Positions 41,789-51,989 of a stretch of 64,000 nt of DNA are shown here, one piece after another. The stretch spans positions 124,001-188,000 of the forward strand of contig NZ_JPKG01000004.1 of assembly GCF_000735605.1 (NCBI RefSeq). Direction: 5' to 3'. Position 1 is the first letter of the stretch; the number at the start of each line of letters is the position of its first letter. The translations under genes and the position numbers were made by a program. The notes beneath the pieces were generated by a model. The model was not told where the DNA came from and ran no database searches. It worked only from the letters and a program-made list of their open reading frames with translations. The DNA comes from Allobosea sp. LC85 (GTDB lineage Bacteria; Pseudomonadota; Alphaproteobacteria; Rhizobiales; Beijerinckiaceae).

Positions 41789-42065
41789 CCATCTCTTTCA
41801 TTTTTCTTATGATCGAGGACAGAATAATTTTTCTCATCATCGCTAATGACAAGAGCTGTTGCTCGATCATTGAGAGCAGAATCTCGATATAATGACCGTG
41901 ATGTAGGCATAGTTATTCTTATAGTCTTAGACAAAGGCTGTTTAATGACTGAGGCAACCCATGCAAAATTCTAGGGAGGATCGACTCTCTAGCCTCGATG
42001 CGCAGCGGGAATATCTATCGCAATCGCGTGATATTCCGTGGGGCAGGCACGCTGAGGAAGCACCT

Positions 42066-42151
42066 TGACCATGACGGTACGCTCCCGACAGGACTATTGG
42101 CCGGGAGGAAAGATCGAATACCAAAGAGGAGGGGATGACCTATACGCAGGT
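42066..42151 (+). repeat. Inverted copy (right) of the 86-bp structured-leader-like sequence
   Basis: It matches the reverse complement of 40316-40401 at 82 of 86 positions. The predicted stem CTCCCG/CGGGAG and the outer GGTA/TACC pairing are unchanged, and the four differences fall in unpaired positions. It ends in AAGAGGAGGGG and ATGACCTATACGCAGGT, that is, a ribosome site and start. Confidence 0.85.
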
Positions 42152-42320
42152 TCAGAGTCTGCAGGTTCAAGGTGAAGACCGGCCGACGCTCTGGCGCAGA
42201 TTAAGGCCCCAGCCGGAACGCCGCTGCGGCTTTGGGTCGACCAGTCGCCTGGCTGCCCCGCAAGGAACGGAAGCTTTCAGGCGCATTGTCAACTTCCGCA
42301 TATGGCGCAATTTCGACTGA
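42135..42320 (+). CDS. Possible small protein behind the structured leader
   Basis: A 61-residue open frame starting MTYTQVQSLQVQGEDRPTLW with a near-ideal ribosome site (AGAGGAGGGG) at good spacing. The first six codons are shared with the copy at 40316, where the frame stops immediately. The rest is arginine-rich and matches nothing I know. It may be a leader peptide or a relic gene, and its reality is uncertain. Confidence 0.35.
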   Translation: MTYTQVQSLQVQGEDRPTLWRRLRPQPERRCGFGSTSRLAAPQGTEAFRRIVNFRIWRNFD

Positions 42321-42494
42321 TGCGGCGTGACGGGTGCAGTTCTGCAGTTCACCCAGCCTTGCCGCGAACGCACGCGAGTGAGCGGGGTGGCTCTTCCCCC
42401 GTGTTGCCCGCTCATACCCAAGCCGAACCCGCTGCGATCGAGTCCCTCCAGGCCCGCGCATAACATCCACGTGGCAAGCCGCGCCACCCTCAAA

Positions 42495-42529
42495 ATACAT
42501 TTGTGTCATAAAACATTCATTTGTATGAT
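42495..42529 (+). promoter_or_regulatory. Candidate promoter with two overlapping operator repeats for the phosphodiester-uptake operon
   Basis: ATACATTTGT (42495-42504) and ATTCATTTGT (42515-42524) are direct repeats spaced 20 bp, two helical turns. They overlap a good promoter: TTGTGT (42501-42506), 17 bp, TATGAT (42524-42529), about 80 bp before the first gene. The same 10-mer lies upstream of the dehydrogenase at 53111-53120 next to SorC regulator 1. Confidence 0.6.
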
Positions 42530-42606
42530 CCACTGCAAAAGCACTGCCCCGCATCTGACGGCGGCAGGCCGCTTCCTCCCGGGGAGCGTATTTGGGAGGG
42601 GAACCC

Positions 42607-43428
42607 ATGCAGCGGCTCGTGCAGATTTCGGACACCCATCTCAGCCCGACCAAGCAGCATTTTGCCTGCAACTGGGAGCCGCTGAGATCCTGGCTGGCGG
42701 GACAGGCGCCGGACCTCGTCATCCATACCGGCGATGTCACGGTCGACGGCGCCGATATCGACGAGGACATGCGGCATTGCCGCCAGCTGATCGACGCGCT
42801 TGGCGTCCCGGTGCTGAGCATTCCCGGCAATCATGATGTCGGCGAGGCTTGGCACCCGCACCAGCCGGTCAATGCAGAGCGTCTCGCCCGCTGGCGCAGC
42901 CATCTTGGCGCGGATTTCTGGAGCCGCGATATCGAAGGCTGGCGGCTGATCGGCCTGAACTCGATGCTGTTCGGCAGCGACGAGGCGGACGAAGAGCGCC
43001 AGCTCGCCTGGCTCGAGCAGGCGATCGCGGACGCTGAGGGGCGGCGGCTCGGCTGGTTCCTGCACCGGCCGCTCTTCGTCGAGACGCCGGATGAAGGCGA
43101 CACGGGCTATTGGAGCGTGCCGCCGAGACCCCGGGCCCATCTGCTCGATCTCGTCCGTCGCCATGACGTTGCCTTCGTCGCCAGCGGCCATCTGCACCGG
43201 GCCCATGATTTCATGGTCGCGGGCACGCGCTACATCTGGGGCCCGTCTTCCGGTTTCGTCGTCGGCCCCGAGCTGCAGCCCGGCATGGCCGGCTCCACCA
43301 CGCTCGGCGCCGTCGCCTACAGCTTCGAGGGCCGGGAGTTCACCGCCGCGATCCGTGAGATTCCCGCGCTGAAAACGCTCTGGATCGACGATGTGATCCA
43401 CGAGGTCTACCCGCCGCGCGCCGCCTGA
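42607..43428 (+). CDS. Calcineurin-like metallophosphodiesterase (class III PDE/GpdQ superfamily)
   Basis: A 273-residue two-metal phosphodiesterase, probably cytoplasmic. All motifs of the family are present: QISDTHLS (DxH, residues 6-13), HTGDVTVDG near residue 40, SIPGNHDVG near residue 72, FLHRPLF near residue 155 (where GpdQ has HHPP) and SGHLHRAHD near residue 196. ATG 42607 follows GGGAGGGG. It opens an operon with an ABC importer, a second phosphodiesterase and a monophosphatase. It should hydrolyse an imported phosphodiester or cyclic phosphate. Confidence 0.88.
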   Translation: MQRLVQISDTHLSPTKQHFACNWEPLRSWLAGQAPDLVIHTGDVTVDGADIDEDMRHCRQLIDALGVPVLSIPGNHDVGEAWHPHQPVNAERLARWRSHLGADFWSRDIEGWRLIGLNSMLFGSDEADEERQLAWLEQAIADAEGRRLGWFLHRPLFVETPDEGDTGYWSVPPRPRAHLLDLVRRHDVAFVASGHLHRAHDFMVAGTRYIWGPSSGFVVGPELQPGMAGSTTLGAVAYSFEGREFTAAIREIPALKTLWIDDVIHEVYPPRAA

Positions 43429-43504
43429 CGACGCTGCCTGCCGCGCTTTGGCGCGTGTTCGATACCGCCCGCGATCCGGTTCCACAATTCAAGAGGCGAA
43501 CGAC

Positions 43505-44686
<1,182 letters not shown>

Positions 44687-44688
44687 GC

Positions 44689-45612
44689 ATGACGCTCGCG
44701 CTTGCAACACCCGCTGGTTTCGCCCCCGTCGCCCGCCGCAGGGCGCTGATCGAGCGGCTCACCGGGCTTGGCTTCGCGCTCCCGGCCTTCATCCTGCTGC
44801 TGCTGACGATCCTGCTGCCGCTCGCAGTGCTGATGCTGCTCAGCCTGACCAATTACGAGTTCGGCGGCGTCGACATGGACTGGGTCGGCCTCGCCAATTT
44901 CCAGAAGGCGCTGGCCGATCCGATCATCCGGCGCTCTGTCGTCAACACCTTGCTCTATGTCGCCATCGTCGTGCCGGGCGGCGTGTTTGGGGCGCTGCTG
45001 ATCGCGGTCATGGTGCATCGGCGCCGCCGCAGCCGCTCCTTCTACGAGGTGATCTATTTCCTGCCGGTGACCTCGACGCTGATCGCGATGGCGACCGTCT
45101 GGCAGTTCCTGCTCCACCCCTCGCTCGGCCCGGTCAACGGCCTCCTGAAATGGCTCGGCTTTGCCCCCGTCGCTTTCCTGAGCGAGCCGTCGACGGCGCT
45201 GGCGACGCTCGCCGTGATCGGCATCTGGCAGCTGCTCGGCTTCAACATGATCCTGTTCCTCGCCGGGCTGACCGCGATCCCGCGCGATCTCTACGAGGCG
45301 GCCGATATCGACGGCTGCTCCAGCGGCATCGATCGCTTCCTCACCATCACCTGGCCGCTGCTCGGGCCGACGACCATGTTCGTGCTCGTCACCACGATGA
45401 TCACCGCCTTCAAGATTTTCGACACGGTGGCGGTGATGACGCGCGGCGGCCCCGTCGGCTCCACCGAGGTGCTGCTCTACAACATCTATCTCGAAGGCTT
45501 TCAGTATTTCCACACCGGCTATGCCGCGGCGCTGACCTTCATCTTCCTCGCCTTCATCCTCGTCTTCTCGGCCGTGCAGACCTTCGCCCTCGACAAGAAG
45601 GTGCATTACTGA
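44689..45612 (+). CDS. Sugar/glycerophosphodiester ABC permease, UgpA/MalF type
   Basis: A 307-residue permease with six predicted helices and the EAA loop EAADIDGCSSGIDRFLTITW near residue 203. TGLGFALPAFILLLLTILLP marks the first helix. ATG 44689 lies 2 bp after the ATPase stop, and the stop overlaps the next permease start (ATGA), giving tight coupling. It pairs with the permease at 45612. Confidence 0.9.
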   Translation: MTLALATPAGFAPVARRRALIERLTGLGFALPAFILLLLTILLPLAVLMLLSLTNYEFGGVDMDWVGLANFQKALADPIIRRSVVNTLLYVAIVVPGGVFGALLIAVMVHRRRRSRSFYEVIYFLPVTSTLIAMATVWQFLLHPSLGPVNGLLKWLGFAPVAFLSEPSTALATLAVIGIWQLLGFNMILFLAGLTAIPRDLYEAADIDGCSSGIDRFLTITWPLLGPTTMFVLVTTMITAFKIFDTVAVMTRGGPVGSTEVLLYNIYLEGFQYFHTGYAAALTFIFLAFILVFSAVQTFALDKKVHY

Positions 45613-46490
45613 TGGCTGGTCACGCGCTTGCCCCCGCCTCGGCCGCCACGCCCGTCCATTCCGTGCTGCGCCGTTTCCTCTCGCTGGTTCTGGTCCATGG
45701 CGTGCTGATCGCGGGCGCGATCTTCATGCTGGCGCCCTTCATCTGGATGCTGGTGACCTCGATCAAGCCGCCGGCGGAGATCTTCAGCGCCGAGATCTCG
45801 CTCTGGCCAAAACAGTTCTACGGCCTGCAGAATTACGGTTTCGCGATGGAGAAGGCGCCGCTGCTGCGCTTTGCGCTGAACGGCGTCATCCTCTGCGCCG
45901 GCATTCTCGTCGTGCAGCTGCTCGTGGCCATCCCCTGCGCCTACGCGCTGGCGAAGCTCGACTTTCCCGGCCGCGACGCGCTCTTCGTCCTGGTGCTGCT
46001 CGGGCTCTGCATTCCGGTGCAGGTGCCGGCCATGCCGCTCTATATCGCGCTCGCCCAGCTCGGCCTGCTCAACACCTATTTCTCGATGATGGTGCCGTTC
46101 TTCCTCTCGGTCTTCGCCATCTTCCTGTTCCGCCAGTTCTTCCGCAGCTTCCCCGACGACATCATCAACGCCGCCAGGCTCGACGGCATGAGCGAGTTCG
46201 AGATCGTCTGGCGCATCGTCACGCCGAGCGCCTGGCCGGCCATCGCCGCCTTCTCGGTCTTCTCGGCCGTGGCGCATTGGAACGACCTGTACTGGCCGCT
46301 GATCGTCATCTCGGATGCCAAGCTCGCGCCGCCGCCGCTCGGGATGATGTTCTTCGCCGACGCCGAGACCGGATCGAACTACGGCGCGCTCACGGCCGCG
46401 GCGACGATCCTGACCGCGCCGCTCGTCCTCGCTTTCCTCATCGCCAGACGGAGGTTCATCGACGGCATCACGATGACCGGGGTGAAGTAG
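45612..46490 (+). CDS. Sugar/glycerophosphodiester ABC permease, UgpE/MalG type
   Basis: A 292-residue permease with six helices; FMLAPFIWMLVTSIKPPAEI near residue 37 is the typical MalG-type N-terminal segment. The EAA loop NAARLDGMSEFEIVWRIVTP is near residue 188 and the C terminus ends in RRRFIDGITMTGVK, as usual. It overlaps the upstream permease by one base and forms the heterodimeric channel with it. Confidence 0.9.
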   Translation: MAGHALAPASAATPVHSVLRRFLSLVLVHGVLIAGAIFMLAPFIWMLVTSIKPPAEIFSAEISLWPKQFYGLQNYGFAMEKAPLLRFALNGVILCAGILVVQLLVAIPCAYALAKLDFPGRDALFVLVLLGLCIPVQVPAMPLYIALAQLGLLNTYFSMMVPFFLSVFAIFLFRQFFRSFPDDIINAARLDGMSEFEIVWRIVTPSAWPAIAAFSVFSAVAHWNDLYWPLIVISDAKLAPPPLGMMFFADAETGSNYGALTAAATILTAPLVLAFLIARRRFIDGITMTGVK

Positions 46491-46599
46491 GGAGGCTCCG
46501 ACAAGGACCGGCGCTTCCAAGTCCCAACCCGCGAAAAGACCAGGCCTGACGCATTGATTCAATCCGGCAGCTTCGCTGTCCATGTCACGGAGATCAAAC

Positions 46600-47871
46600 A
46601 TGAAACCCTTGGGAAAAGCGCTTGCTGCGGCAGCGCTCGCCCTCGTCGCATCCACGGCAGCCCGCGCCCAGGATGTCACGCTCGATGTGCTCTACGCCTT
46701 CCCGGCCTTCGCCAAGTTCCACGAGCCGATCGCCGCGGAATTCATGAAGACGCACCCGAATATCAAGATCAATTTCCGCGCGCCGGCGGCGAGCTATGAC
46801 GAGGGGCATCAGGCGATGCTGCGTCAGTCCGTCACTAACCAGCTGCCGGATGTCTATTATTCCGGCTTCCACCTGTTGAGCGAGCTCGTCGAATCCCTCG
46901 ACAAGCGCAAGCAGGTCGTCGATCTCGGCCCGCTGCTGAAGGGCGAGCCGGAAGACTGGCGCAAGGCGAATTATTCCGACGCGCTGCTCGCGCTCGGCCA
47001 GGTCGGCGGCAAGCAGGCCGGCCTTGCCTTCAACGCCTCGACGCCGCTGATGTATGTCAATGCCGAGCTGGTGAAGAAGGCGGGCGGCGACCCCGACAAG
47101 CTGCCCGACACCTGGGCCGAAATGGTCGCGCTCGCCAAGAAGATCCGCAGCGGCGACACCGCCGGCCTCGCCTACAACATCCATGATTGGCCGGATGACT
47201 GGCTCTGGCGCGGCGTGATCCTGCAGGGTGGCCATTCCATGCTCTCGGCCGACGGCAAGAAAGTCGCCTTCGGCGGCGAGGTGGGCGAGAAGACGCTTGG
47301 CCTGCTGCGCAGCCTGGTCACGGAAGGCGGCATGCCGGTGATCGACTGGGACCAGTCGCGCCAGCAGTTCATCGCCGGCAAGATCGGCATCTTCTTCGAC
47401 ACGCCGGCGCGGCTCCGCCAGGTCACCGACCTGATCGGCGACCGCTTCACCTTGAAGACCGCGCTCTTCCCGGTCGATGACAAGGCCAAGGGCAAGCTGC
47501 CGACCGGCGGCAACGCTGCGCTGATCACGGCTAAGGACGCCGCCAAGCAGAAGGCGGCCTGGGAGTTCATCAAGTTCGTGACCGGCCCCGAGGCCCAGAA
47601 GATCGTCGTCGAGACCGCCGGCTACATGCCGACCAACCTGCGCGCCGGCGGCGATGCGTATCTTGGCCCGTTCTACAAGCAGAACGCCAATTTCCGGACG
47701 ATCAACGGCCAGGTCCAGCGCGCCGCTCCCTGGGAAGGCTATCCCGGCGGCAACTCGGTGCGGATCTGGCGCCAGCAGCGCGAGGTGATCTCCGGCGTGA
47801 TGCGCGGCGACATCCAGCCGAAGGTCGGCATCGAGCGCATCGTCTCCGAGACCGAAGCGCTGATGAAGTGA
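46600..47871 (+). CDS. ABC transporter substrate-binding protein, family 1 (UgpB/MalE-like)
   Basis: A 423-residue periplasmic binding protein. The signal peptide (MKPLGKALAAAALALVASTA, cut after ARA) is followed by the family 1 fold: LDVLYAFPAFAKFHEPIAAE, the hinge-region FNASTPLMYVNAELVKKAGG near residue 146, and GGNAALITAKDAAKQKAAWE near residue 306. ATG 46600 has GGAG 7 bp upstream, better than the in-frame start at 46582. It is less like classical UgpB than the protein encoded at 57587, so its ligand is probably different. Confidence 0.9.
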   Translation: MKPLGKALAAAALALVASTAARAQDVTLDVLYAFPAFAKFHEPIAAEFMKTHPNIKINFRAPAASYDEGHQAMLRQSVTNQLPDVYYSGFHLLSELVESLDKRKQVVDLGPLLKGEPEDWRKANYSDALLALGQVGGKQAGLAFNASTPLMYVNAELVKKAGGDPDKLPDTWAEMVALAKKIRSGDTAGLAYNIHDWPDDWLWRGVILQGGHSMLSADGKKVAFGGEVGEKTLGLLRSLVTEGGMPVIDWDQSRQQFIAGKIGIFFDTPARLRQVTDLIGDRFTLKTALFPVDDKAKGKLPTGGNAALITAKDAAKQKAAWEFIKFVTGPEAQKIVVETAGYMPTNLRAGGDAYLGPFYKQNANFRTINGQVQRAAPWEGYPGGNSVRIWRQQREVISGVMRGDIQPKVGIERIVSETEALMK

Positions 47872-47968
47872 ACAGGCGCGCCTGACGCCTCGCTTCCGGC
47901 CGCCCGGCGCCAGTCGGGCGGCAAATCCTTTCCCTCTGCCCTCATTTGCCTGGCCCTGCGGAGCCTTC

Positions 47969-48814
47969 ATGATCATCGCCCAGCTCAGCGACTTCCACGT
48001 GCGTCCGCATGGCCAGCCGGCCTATGGCATCGTCGACACCAATGCAGCGACCAGGCGTGCCGTCGATGCCGTGCTGGCGCTGGAGCCCCGGCCGGATTGC
48101 GTGCTCGTCACCGGCGATCTCTGCGATTGCGGGCTGCCCGAGGAATACGAGATCGTGCGCGCCGAGCTCGCAAGGCTGCCGATGCCGGTCTATGCCGTGC
48201 CCGGCAACCATGACCGGCGCGAGGTCTTCGCGGCCATGCTCGGGGAGGGCAGCTCTTATCTCCCGAAGAGCGGCTTCCTGCATTACACGATCGAGGATTA
48301 TCCGGTCCGGCTGATCGGGCTCGACACGGTCATTCCGGGCGAGGATGGCGGCGAGATCTGTGGCGAGCGCGAGGCCTGGCTCGCGGAGCGCCTGGGCGAA
48401 GGGCGCGGCCGCCCGACGCTGATCTTCATGCATCATCCGCCCTTCGCGGTCGGCGTCGACGGCATGGACATCATGCCTTGCCGCGTCTCGCCGGATTTTG
48501 TCGCGCTGATCGCCCGCCATCCCGAGATCGAGCGCGTGCTCTGCGGCCATTACCATCGCCCGATCCAGCTTCGTTTCGCCGGCACGATCGGCTTTGTCGC
48601 GCCGGGCACCGCGCATCAGGTCGCGCTCGACCTGCGCCCGGGCACGCAGAACTGGTTCGTCATGGAGCCGCCCGCGATCGCGATCCATGTCTGGAAGCCG
48701 GAGACCGGCCTGGTCAGCCATCTCCAGCCGATCGGCGACTTTGGCCCGCGCCGGCCCTTCGTGCTCGACCCCGCGTATCCCGGCAAGCAGCAGGCGGTGG
48801 CCGCCCATGTCTGA
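47969..48814 (+). CDS. GpdQ-like glycerophosphodiesterase
   Basis: A 281-residue calcineurin-like enzyme that closely follows Enterobacter GpdQ in motif order and spacing: MIIAQLSDFHVRPHGQPAYG at the start, VLVTGDLCDCGLPEEYEIVR near residue 45, YAVPGNHDRREVF near residue 75, LIFMHHPPFAVG near residue 151 and VLCGHYHRPIQ near residue 190. All dinuclear metal ligands are present. It should split glycerophosphodiesters (or similar diesters) into a monoester and an alcohol. It overlaps the following monophosphatase gene by 8 bp, suggesting consecutive steps. Confidence 0.88.
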   Translation: MIIAQLSDFHVRPHGQPAYGIVDTNAATRRAVDAVLALEPRPDCVLVTGDLCDCGLPEEYEIVRAELARLPMPVYAVPGNHDRREVFAAMLGEGSSYLPKSGFLHYTIEDYPVRLIGLDTVIPGEDGGEICGEREAWLAERLGEGRGRPTLIFMHHPPFAVGVDGMDIMPCRVSPDFVALIARHPEIERVLCGHYHRPIQLRFAGTIGFVAPGTAHQVALDLRPGTQNWFVMEPPAIAIHVWKPETGLVSHLQPIGDFGPRRPFVLDPAYPGKQQAVAAHV

Positions 48815-49598
48815 CCGGCGCCTGCTCTCGCTTCTCGAACAGGCCGGCGCGGTTGCGCGCGAGGCCGCCGATCTCTTGGTCCGCATGCAGGGTGAGCAGC
48901 TTTCCGTAACGCGCAAGGAACTGCGCGATGTCGTCACCGCCGCCGACCTCGCCTCGGAACGCCTCGTCATCGACGGCCTGCGCCGGCTGACGCCGGAGGC
49001 GGCGATCCTCTCCGAGGAGGCCGGCTTCTCCGGCCCGTCCGACACGCCCTGCTGGATCATCGACCCGCTCGACGGCACGGTGAACTATGCCGGCGGCCTG
49101 CCCTGGTTCTCGGTGACGCTTGCCTATCAAGAGCAGGGCCGCACCGTGCTCGGCCTGACCCATGCGCCGCTCGCCGGCCTCGTCGCGCGCTATGCCGAGG
49201 GATCAGTCGCGAGCGTCAATAGAGAGCCAGCCGCTGTCTCGCGGACGACGAGCCTTGCCGACGCGGTCGTCTCGATCTGCCTGACCTCGCATTATTCGCT
49301 GGAAGATACGGAGCGGACCTGCGCCGTCATCCGGCGGCTGTCGGGCCTCTGCCGTGGCGTGCGGGTCATCGTCTCCGGCGGGCTCGAAATGTCGCTGGTC
49401 GCGGCGGGCCGGCTCGATGCCTTCATCGGGCTGAAAGCCGACATCGTCTCGCATGCGGCGGCGACGCCGCTGGTGCGCGCCGCCGGCGGCAGGGTCACGA
49501 CGGTTGCGGGCCAGGATTCCCGCGACGAGGATTTGGAGAAGGTGGTCTCGAACGGCCTGATCCATGACGAACTCCTGGAGGCGATCCGCAGCGCCTGA
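48807..49598 (+). CDS. Inositol-monophosphatase-family phosphatase
   Basis: A 263-residue magnesium-dependent phosphatase of the IMPase/CysQ fold. The metal motifs are ILSEEAGF near residue 68, the hallmark WIIDPLDGTVNYAGGLPWF near residue 83, and VSGGLEMSLVAAGRLDAFIG near residue 189. Its start lies inside the end of the phosphodiesterase gene. It probably dephosphorylates the monoester released by that enzyme (for example inositol phosphate, glycerol phosphate or a sugar phosphate). It is the last gene of the operon. Confidence 0.9.
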   Translation: MSDRRLLSLLEQAGAVAREAADLLVRMQGEQLSVTRKELRDVVTAADLASERLVIDGLRRLTPEAAILSEEAGFSGPSDTPCWIIDPLDGTVNYAGGLPWFSVTLAYQEQGRTVLGLTHAPLAGLVARYAEGSVASVNREPAAVSRTTSLADAVVSICLTSHYSLEDTERTCAVIRRLSGLCRGVRVIVSGGLEMSLVAAGRLDAFIGLKADIVSHAAATPLVRAAGGRVTTVAGQDSRDEDLEKVVSNGLIHDELLEAIRSA

Positions 49599-49671
49599 GC
49601 GCCGCTTGCATGGACGCTCGGCGGGGATCGCTGGTACCATTCCGGCCGCTTGACCTGCGAGGAGACGCAGC

Positions 49672-50061
49672 ATGGACCGTTTCACGGGCAGCTGCCGATG
49701 CGGCAATGTCCGGATCGTGGCGTCGGGCCGTCCCTACCGCGTCGGTCTCTGCCACTGTCTCGACTGCCGCAAATATCATGGCGCCCTGTTCCATGCGTCC
49801 GCGGTCTTCCCTGAGGAGGCGGTGACGATCGAGGGCGAAACCCGCGACTATCGCGGGCGGTTTTTCTGTCCGCGTTGCGGCTCGCCCCTGTTCGGACGCA
49901 GCGGCGACGAGATCGAAGTCAATCTGGGCTCGCTCGATGCCCCTGACCAGTTCATGCCGACCTATGAGAGCTGGATCATCCGTCGCGAGTCCTGGTTGCC
50001 GCCGTTTCCGCTCACGAGGCGCTACGAGCGCGACCGTGAGGCTCCGGGGCGTGAGGAATAG
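49672..50061 (+). CDS. GFA-domain zinc-binding protein
   Basis: A 129-residue protein of the glutathione-dependent formaldehyde-activating (GFA) family. Zinc-site cysteines are in TGSCRCGNVRI (residues 4-14), LCHCLDCRKYHGALF near residue 25 and FFCPRCGSPLFG near residue 64. The length is normal for the family. A GGAG ribosome site precedes the ATG. It is separated from the phosphodiester operon by 73 bp. The family is widely distributed and its formaldehyde role is proven for few members. Confidence 0.88.
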   Translation: MDRFTGSCRCGNVRIVASGRPYRVGLCHCLDCRKYHGALFHASAVFPEEAVTIEGETRDYRGRFFCPRCGSPLFGRSGDEIEVNLGSLDAPDQFMPTYESWIIRRESWLPPFPLTRRYERDREAPGREE

Positions 50062-50089
50062 GTCGTAGGAACGGTGTACGCGGGCCAAG

Positions 50090-51604
50090 TCAGGGAAGAC
50101 CGGCCTTGCGGTAGCCATCGACGAAATGTTCGAGTGTCGCGGCGTCGCGGAAGGGCTCGGTCGTCGCCCAGTGGCGGGTCGTGAAATGCGGATTGCCGAC
50201 GAGGAAGAGCGCGACCTCGGAGCGCGCCTCGTCGAGCCGGCCGAGCTGGGCAAGGCTTGCCGCCAGGAAGCGGCGCGAGCTCGTCCGATAGGTCTCGTCC
50301 TTGCGCAGCGTCTCGACGGCGGCCTCGTAGTCGCCGGCCGCATATTGCGCCTGGCCGAGCGTCAGATAGTACCAACCGGCCGGAAACGGGTTCAGCCGGA
50401 ACGCCTTGCCGATATGCGCGAGGCCGTCCTCGATCCGCCCGGCCAGGACCGCGATGTCGGATAATGTCGCCCAGATATCGGCCTCGTTCGGATCGAGCGC
50501 GATCGCCCGGGCGAATTCCGCATCCGCCTCGGCGAAGCTGCGGTCATAGGCCAGCAGATAGGCCAGGACCCAGCGGCAGCCGGCATCGTTGGGGTCGATC
50601 GCCACCGCCTTGCGCGCCAGGGCCAGGCCAGTGCTGCGGGCAGGTTCCATCGGCTCGCCCCAATGCACCCAGCCCATCCAGTGGTTCATGGCAAGCCAGC
50701 GATAGGCCTCGGCGTAGTCCGGATCGAGCGAAACCGCGCGCGTCAGCATCAGATGCGCTTCCCGCGCCGTCTGCGGGGATTCATCGATCAGCTTGCGGGC
50801 CCGCACGCAGAGATCATAGGCCTCGAGGTTTTTGGGCCGGTTGCGCGGCGGCGGGGCGCGGAGCCGGCCGAGCAGCGCCTCGACGATCTTGCCGGTGACC
50901 TCGTCCTGAACGGCAAAGATATCCTCCAGGCTGCGGTCGAAGCGCTCCGCCCAGAGATGTTCGCTGCTCACCGCGTCGACCAGCTGCGCGTTGATGCGCA
51001 CGCGCCCCGCGGCGCGTCTTGCGCTGCCCTCCAGCAGGTAGCGCACGCCGAGATCGCTTGCGATCCCGCGCACGTCCATCGCCTTGCCCTTGTAGGCAAA
51101 GGCCGAGTTGCGCGCGATGACGAACAGGCCGGCGTTTCGGGACAGATCGGTGATCAGGTCTTCGGTCAAGCCATCGGCGAAGGATTCCTGCTCGGGATCA
51201 TTGCTGAGATTGACGAAGGGCAGCACGGCGATCGATGGCTTGCCGGGCAAAGGCAAAGGAGGCCGCTTTGCGCTTCCCAGCTGTTCGATCGCCCCCGTGA
51301 AGCGGTAGCCGACGCGTGGAATCGTGGCGATCCATTCGCCGCTGTCGGCGGTCGGGCCCAGCAGCTTCCGCAACTGCGCGATCTGGACGGTGAGATTGGC
51401 TTCCTCGACGGCGGTGCCCGGCCAGGCCGCGTCCATCAGCTCGGCCTTTTCCAGGATTTCGCCGGGCCGTCCGACGAGCGCCGCAAGCAGCTTCAGCCCG
51501 CGCTGGCCCAGGGCAACGGGGACATCGTTGCGAAGCAGCGTTCCCGCACCTGAATCAAGCACGAACGGACCAAAGGCAAAGCGCGATCCCTGCATGCGGC
51601 GCAT
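50090..51604 (-). CDS. CadC-like winged-helix regulator with TPR repeats
   Basis: A 504-residue protein. An OmpR/PhoB-type DNA-binding domain occupies residues 1-100 (LGQRGLKLLAALVGRPGEIL, EEANLTVQIAQLRKLLG, IATIPRVGYRFTG). It is followed by the TolB-like region PSIAVLPFVNLSNDPEQESF and FADGLTEDLITDLSR found in the pH/adenylate-cyclase-associated family, and a C-terminal run of tetratricopeptide repeats (about 270-490, e.g. AIALDPNEADIWATLSDIAV). No membrane helix is evident, so it is probably a soluble regulator. It is divergent from the DUF1127 gene; the target is unknown. Confidence 0.88.
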   Translation of the reverse strand: MRRMQGSRFAFGPFVLDSGAGTLLRNDVPVALGQRGLKLLAALVGRPGEILEKAELMDAAWPGTAVEEANLTVQIAQLRKLLGPTADSGEWIATIPRVGYRFTGAIEQLGSAKRPPLPLPGKPSIAVLPFVNLSNDPEQESFADGLTEDLITDLSRNAGLFVIARNSAFAYKGKAMDVRGIASDLGVRYLLEGSARRAAGRVRINAQLVDAVSSEHLWAERFDRSLEDIFAVQDEVTGKIVEALLGRLRAPPPRNRPKNLEAYDLCVRARKLIDESPQTAREAHLMLTRAVSLDPDYAEAYRWLAMNHWMGWVHWGEPMEPARSTGLALARKAVAIDPNDAGCRWVLAYLLAYDRSFAEADAEFARAIALDPNEADIWATLSDIAVLAGRIEDGLAHIGKAFRLNPFPAGWYYLTLGQAQYAAGDYEAAVETLRKDETYRTSSRRFLAASLAQLGRLDEARSEVALFLVGNPHFTTRHWATTEPFRDAATLEHFVDGYRKAGLP

Positions 51605-51731
51605 CTTGAGCCCGTTTGGAAGTTTTTGGAACTATTTGGGAGGGTTTAAGTACGACGCTGGCCGTATCCCGCAGATTTCAACCTCATTCAGGCCGAGGGC
51701 TCCCGAACCCTCAAACCGGATCGAGGTTGCC

Positions 51732-51968
51732 ATGAACGGTCCTTGTACCCTTGCCTCAGTCCCGCAGCAGGCCGCGCGGCCGGGCATGTCGCGTTTGCAG
51801 TCCAGCCTGGCGAGCCTGCGAAACCTGTTCTCGACCTGGCGCTGGCGGCTGCGCTTCCGCTGGCAACTCGAGCGGACATTGCAGGAGAACCCGCATCTGA
51901 TCAGGGATATCGGCCTGACAAAACGGCAGGTCGAGACAGAAATCGCCAAGCCCTTCTGGCGGCGATGA
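51732..51968 (+). CDS. DUF1127 small basic protein
   Basis: A 78-residue protein with the DUF1127 motif in its second half: RWQLERTLQENPHLIRDIGL, followed by TKRQVETEIAKPFWR. The region before it is rich in Arg and Trp (FSTWRWRLRFRW). Alphaproteobacterial DUF1127 proteins have been linked to RNA turnover and to phosphate or carbon physiology, which would fit the surrounding genes only loosely. ATG 51732 has GAGG 6 bp upstream. Confidence 0.85.
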   Translation: MNGPCTLASVPQQAARPGMSRLQSSLASLRNLFSTWRWRLRFRWQLERTLQENPHLIRDIGLTKRQVETEIAKPFWRR

Positions 51969-51989
51969 GCCGCCCGGCGCGCTCACGCT

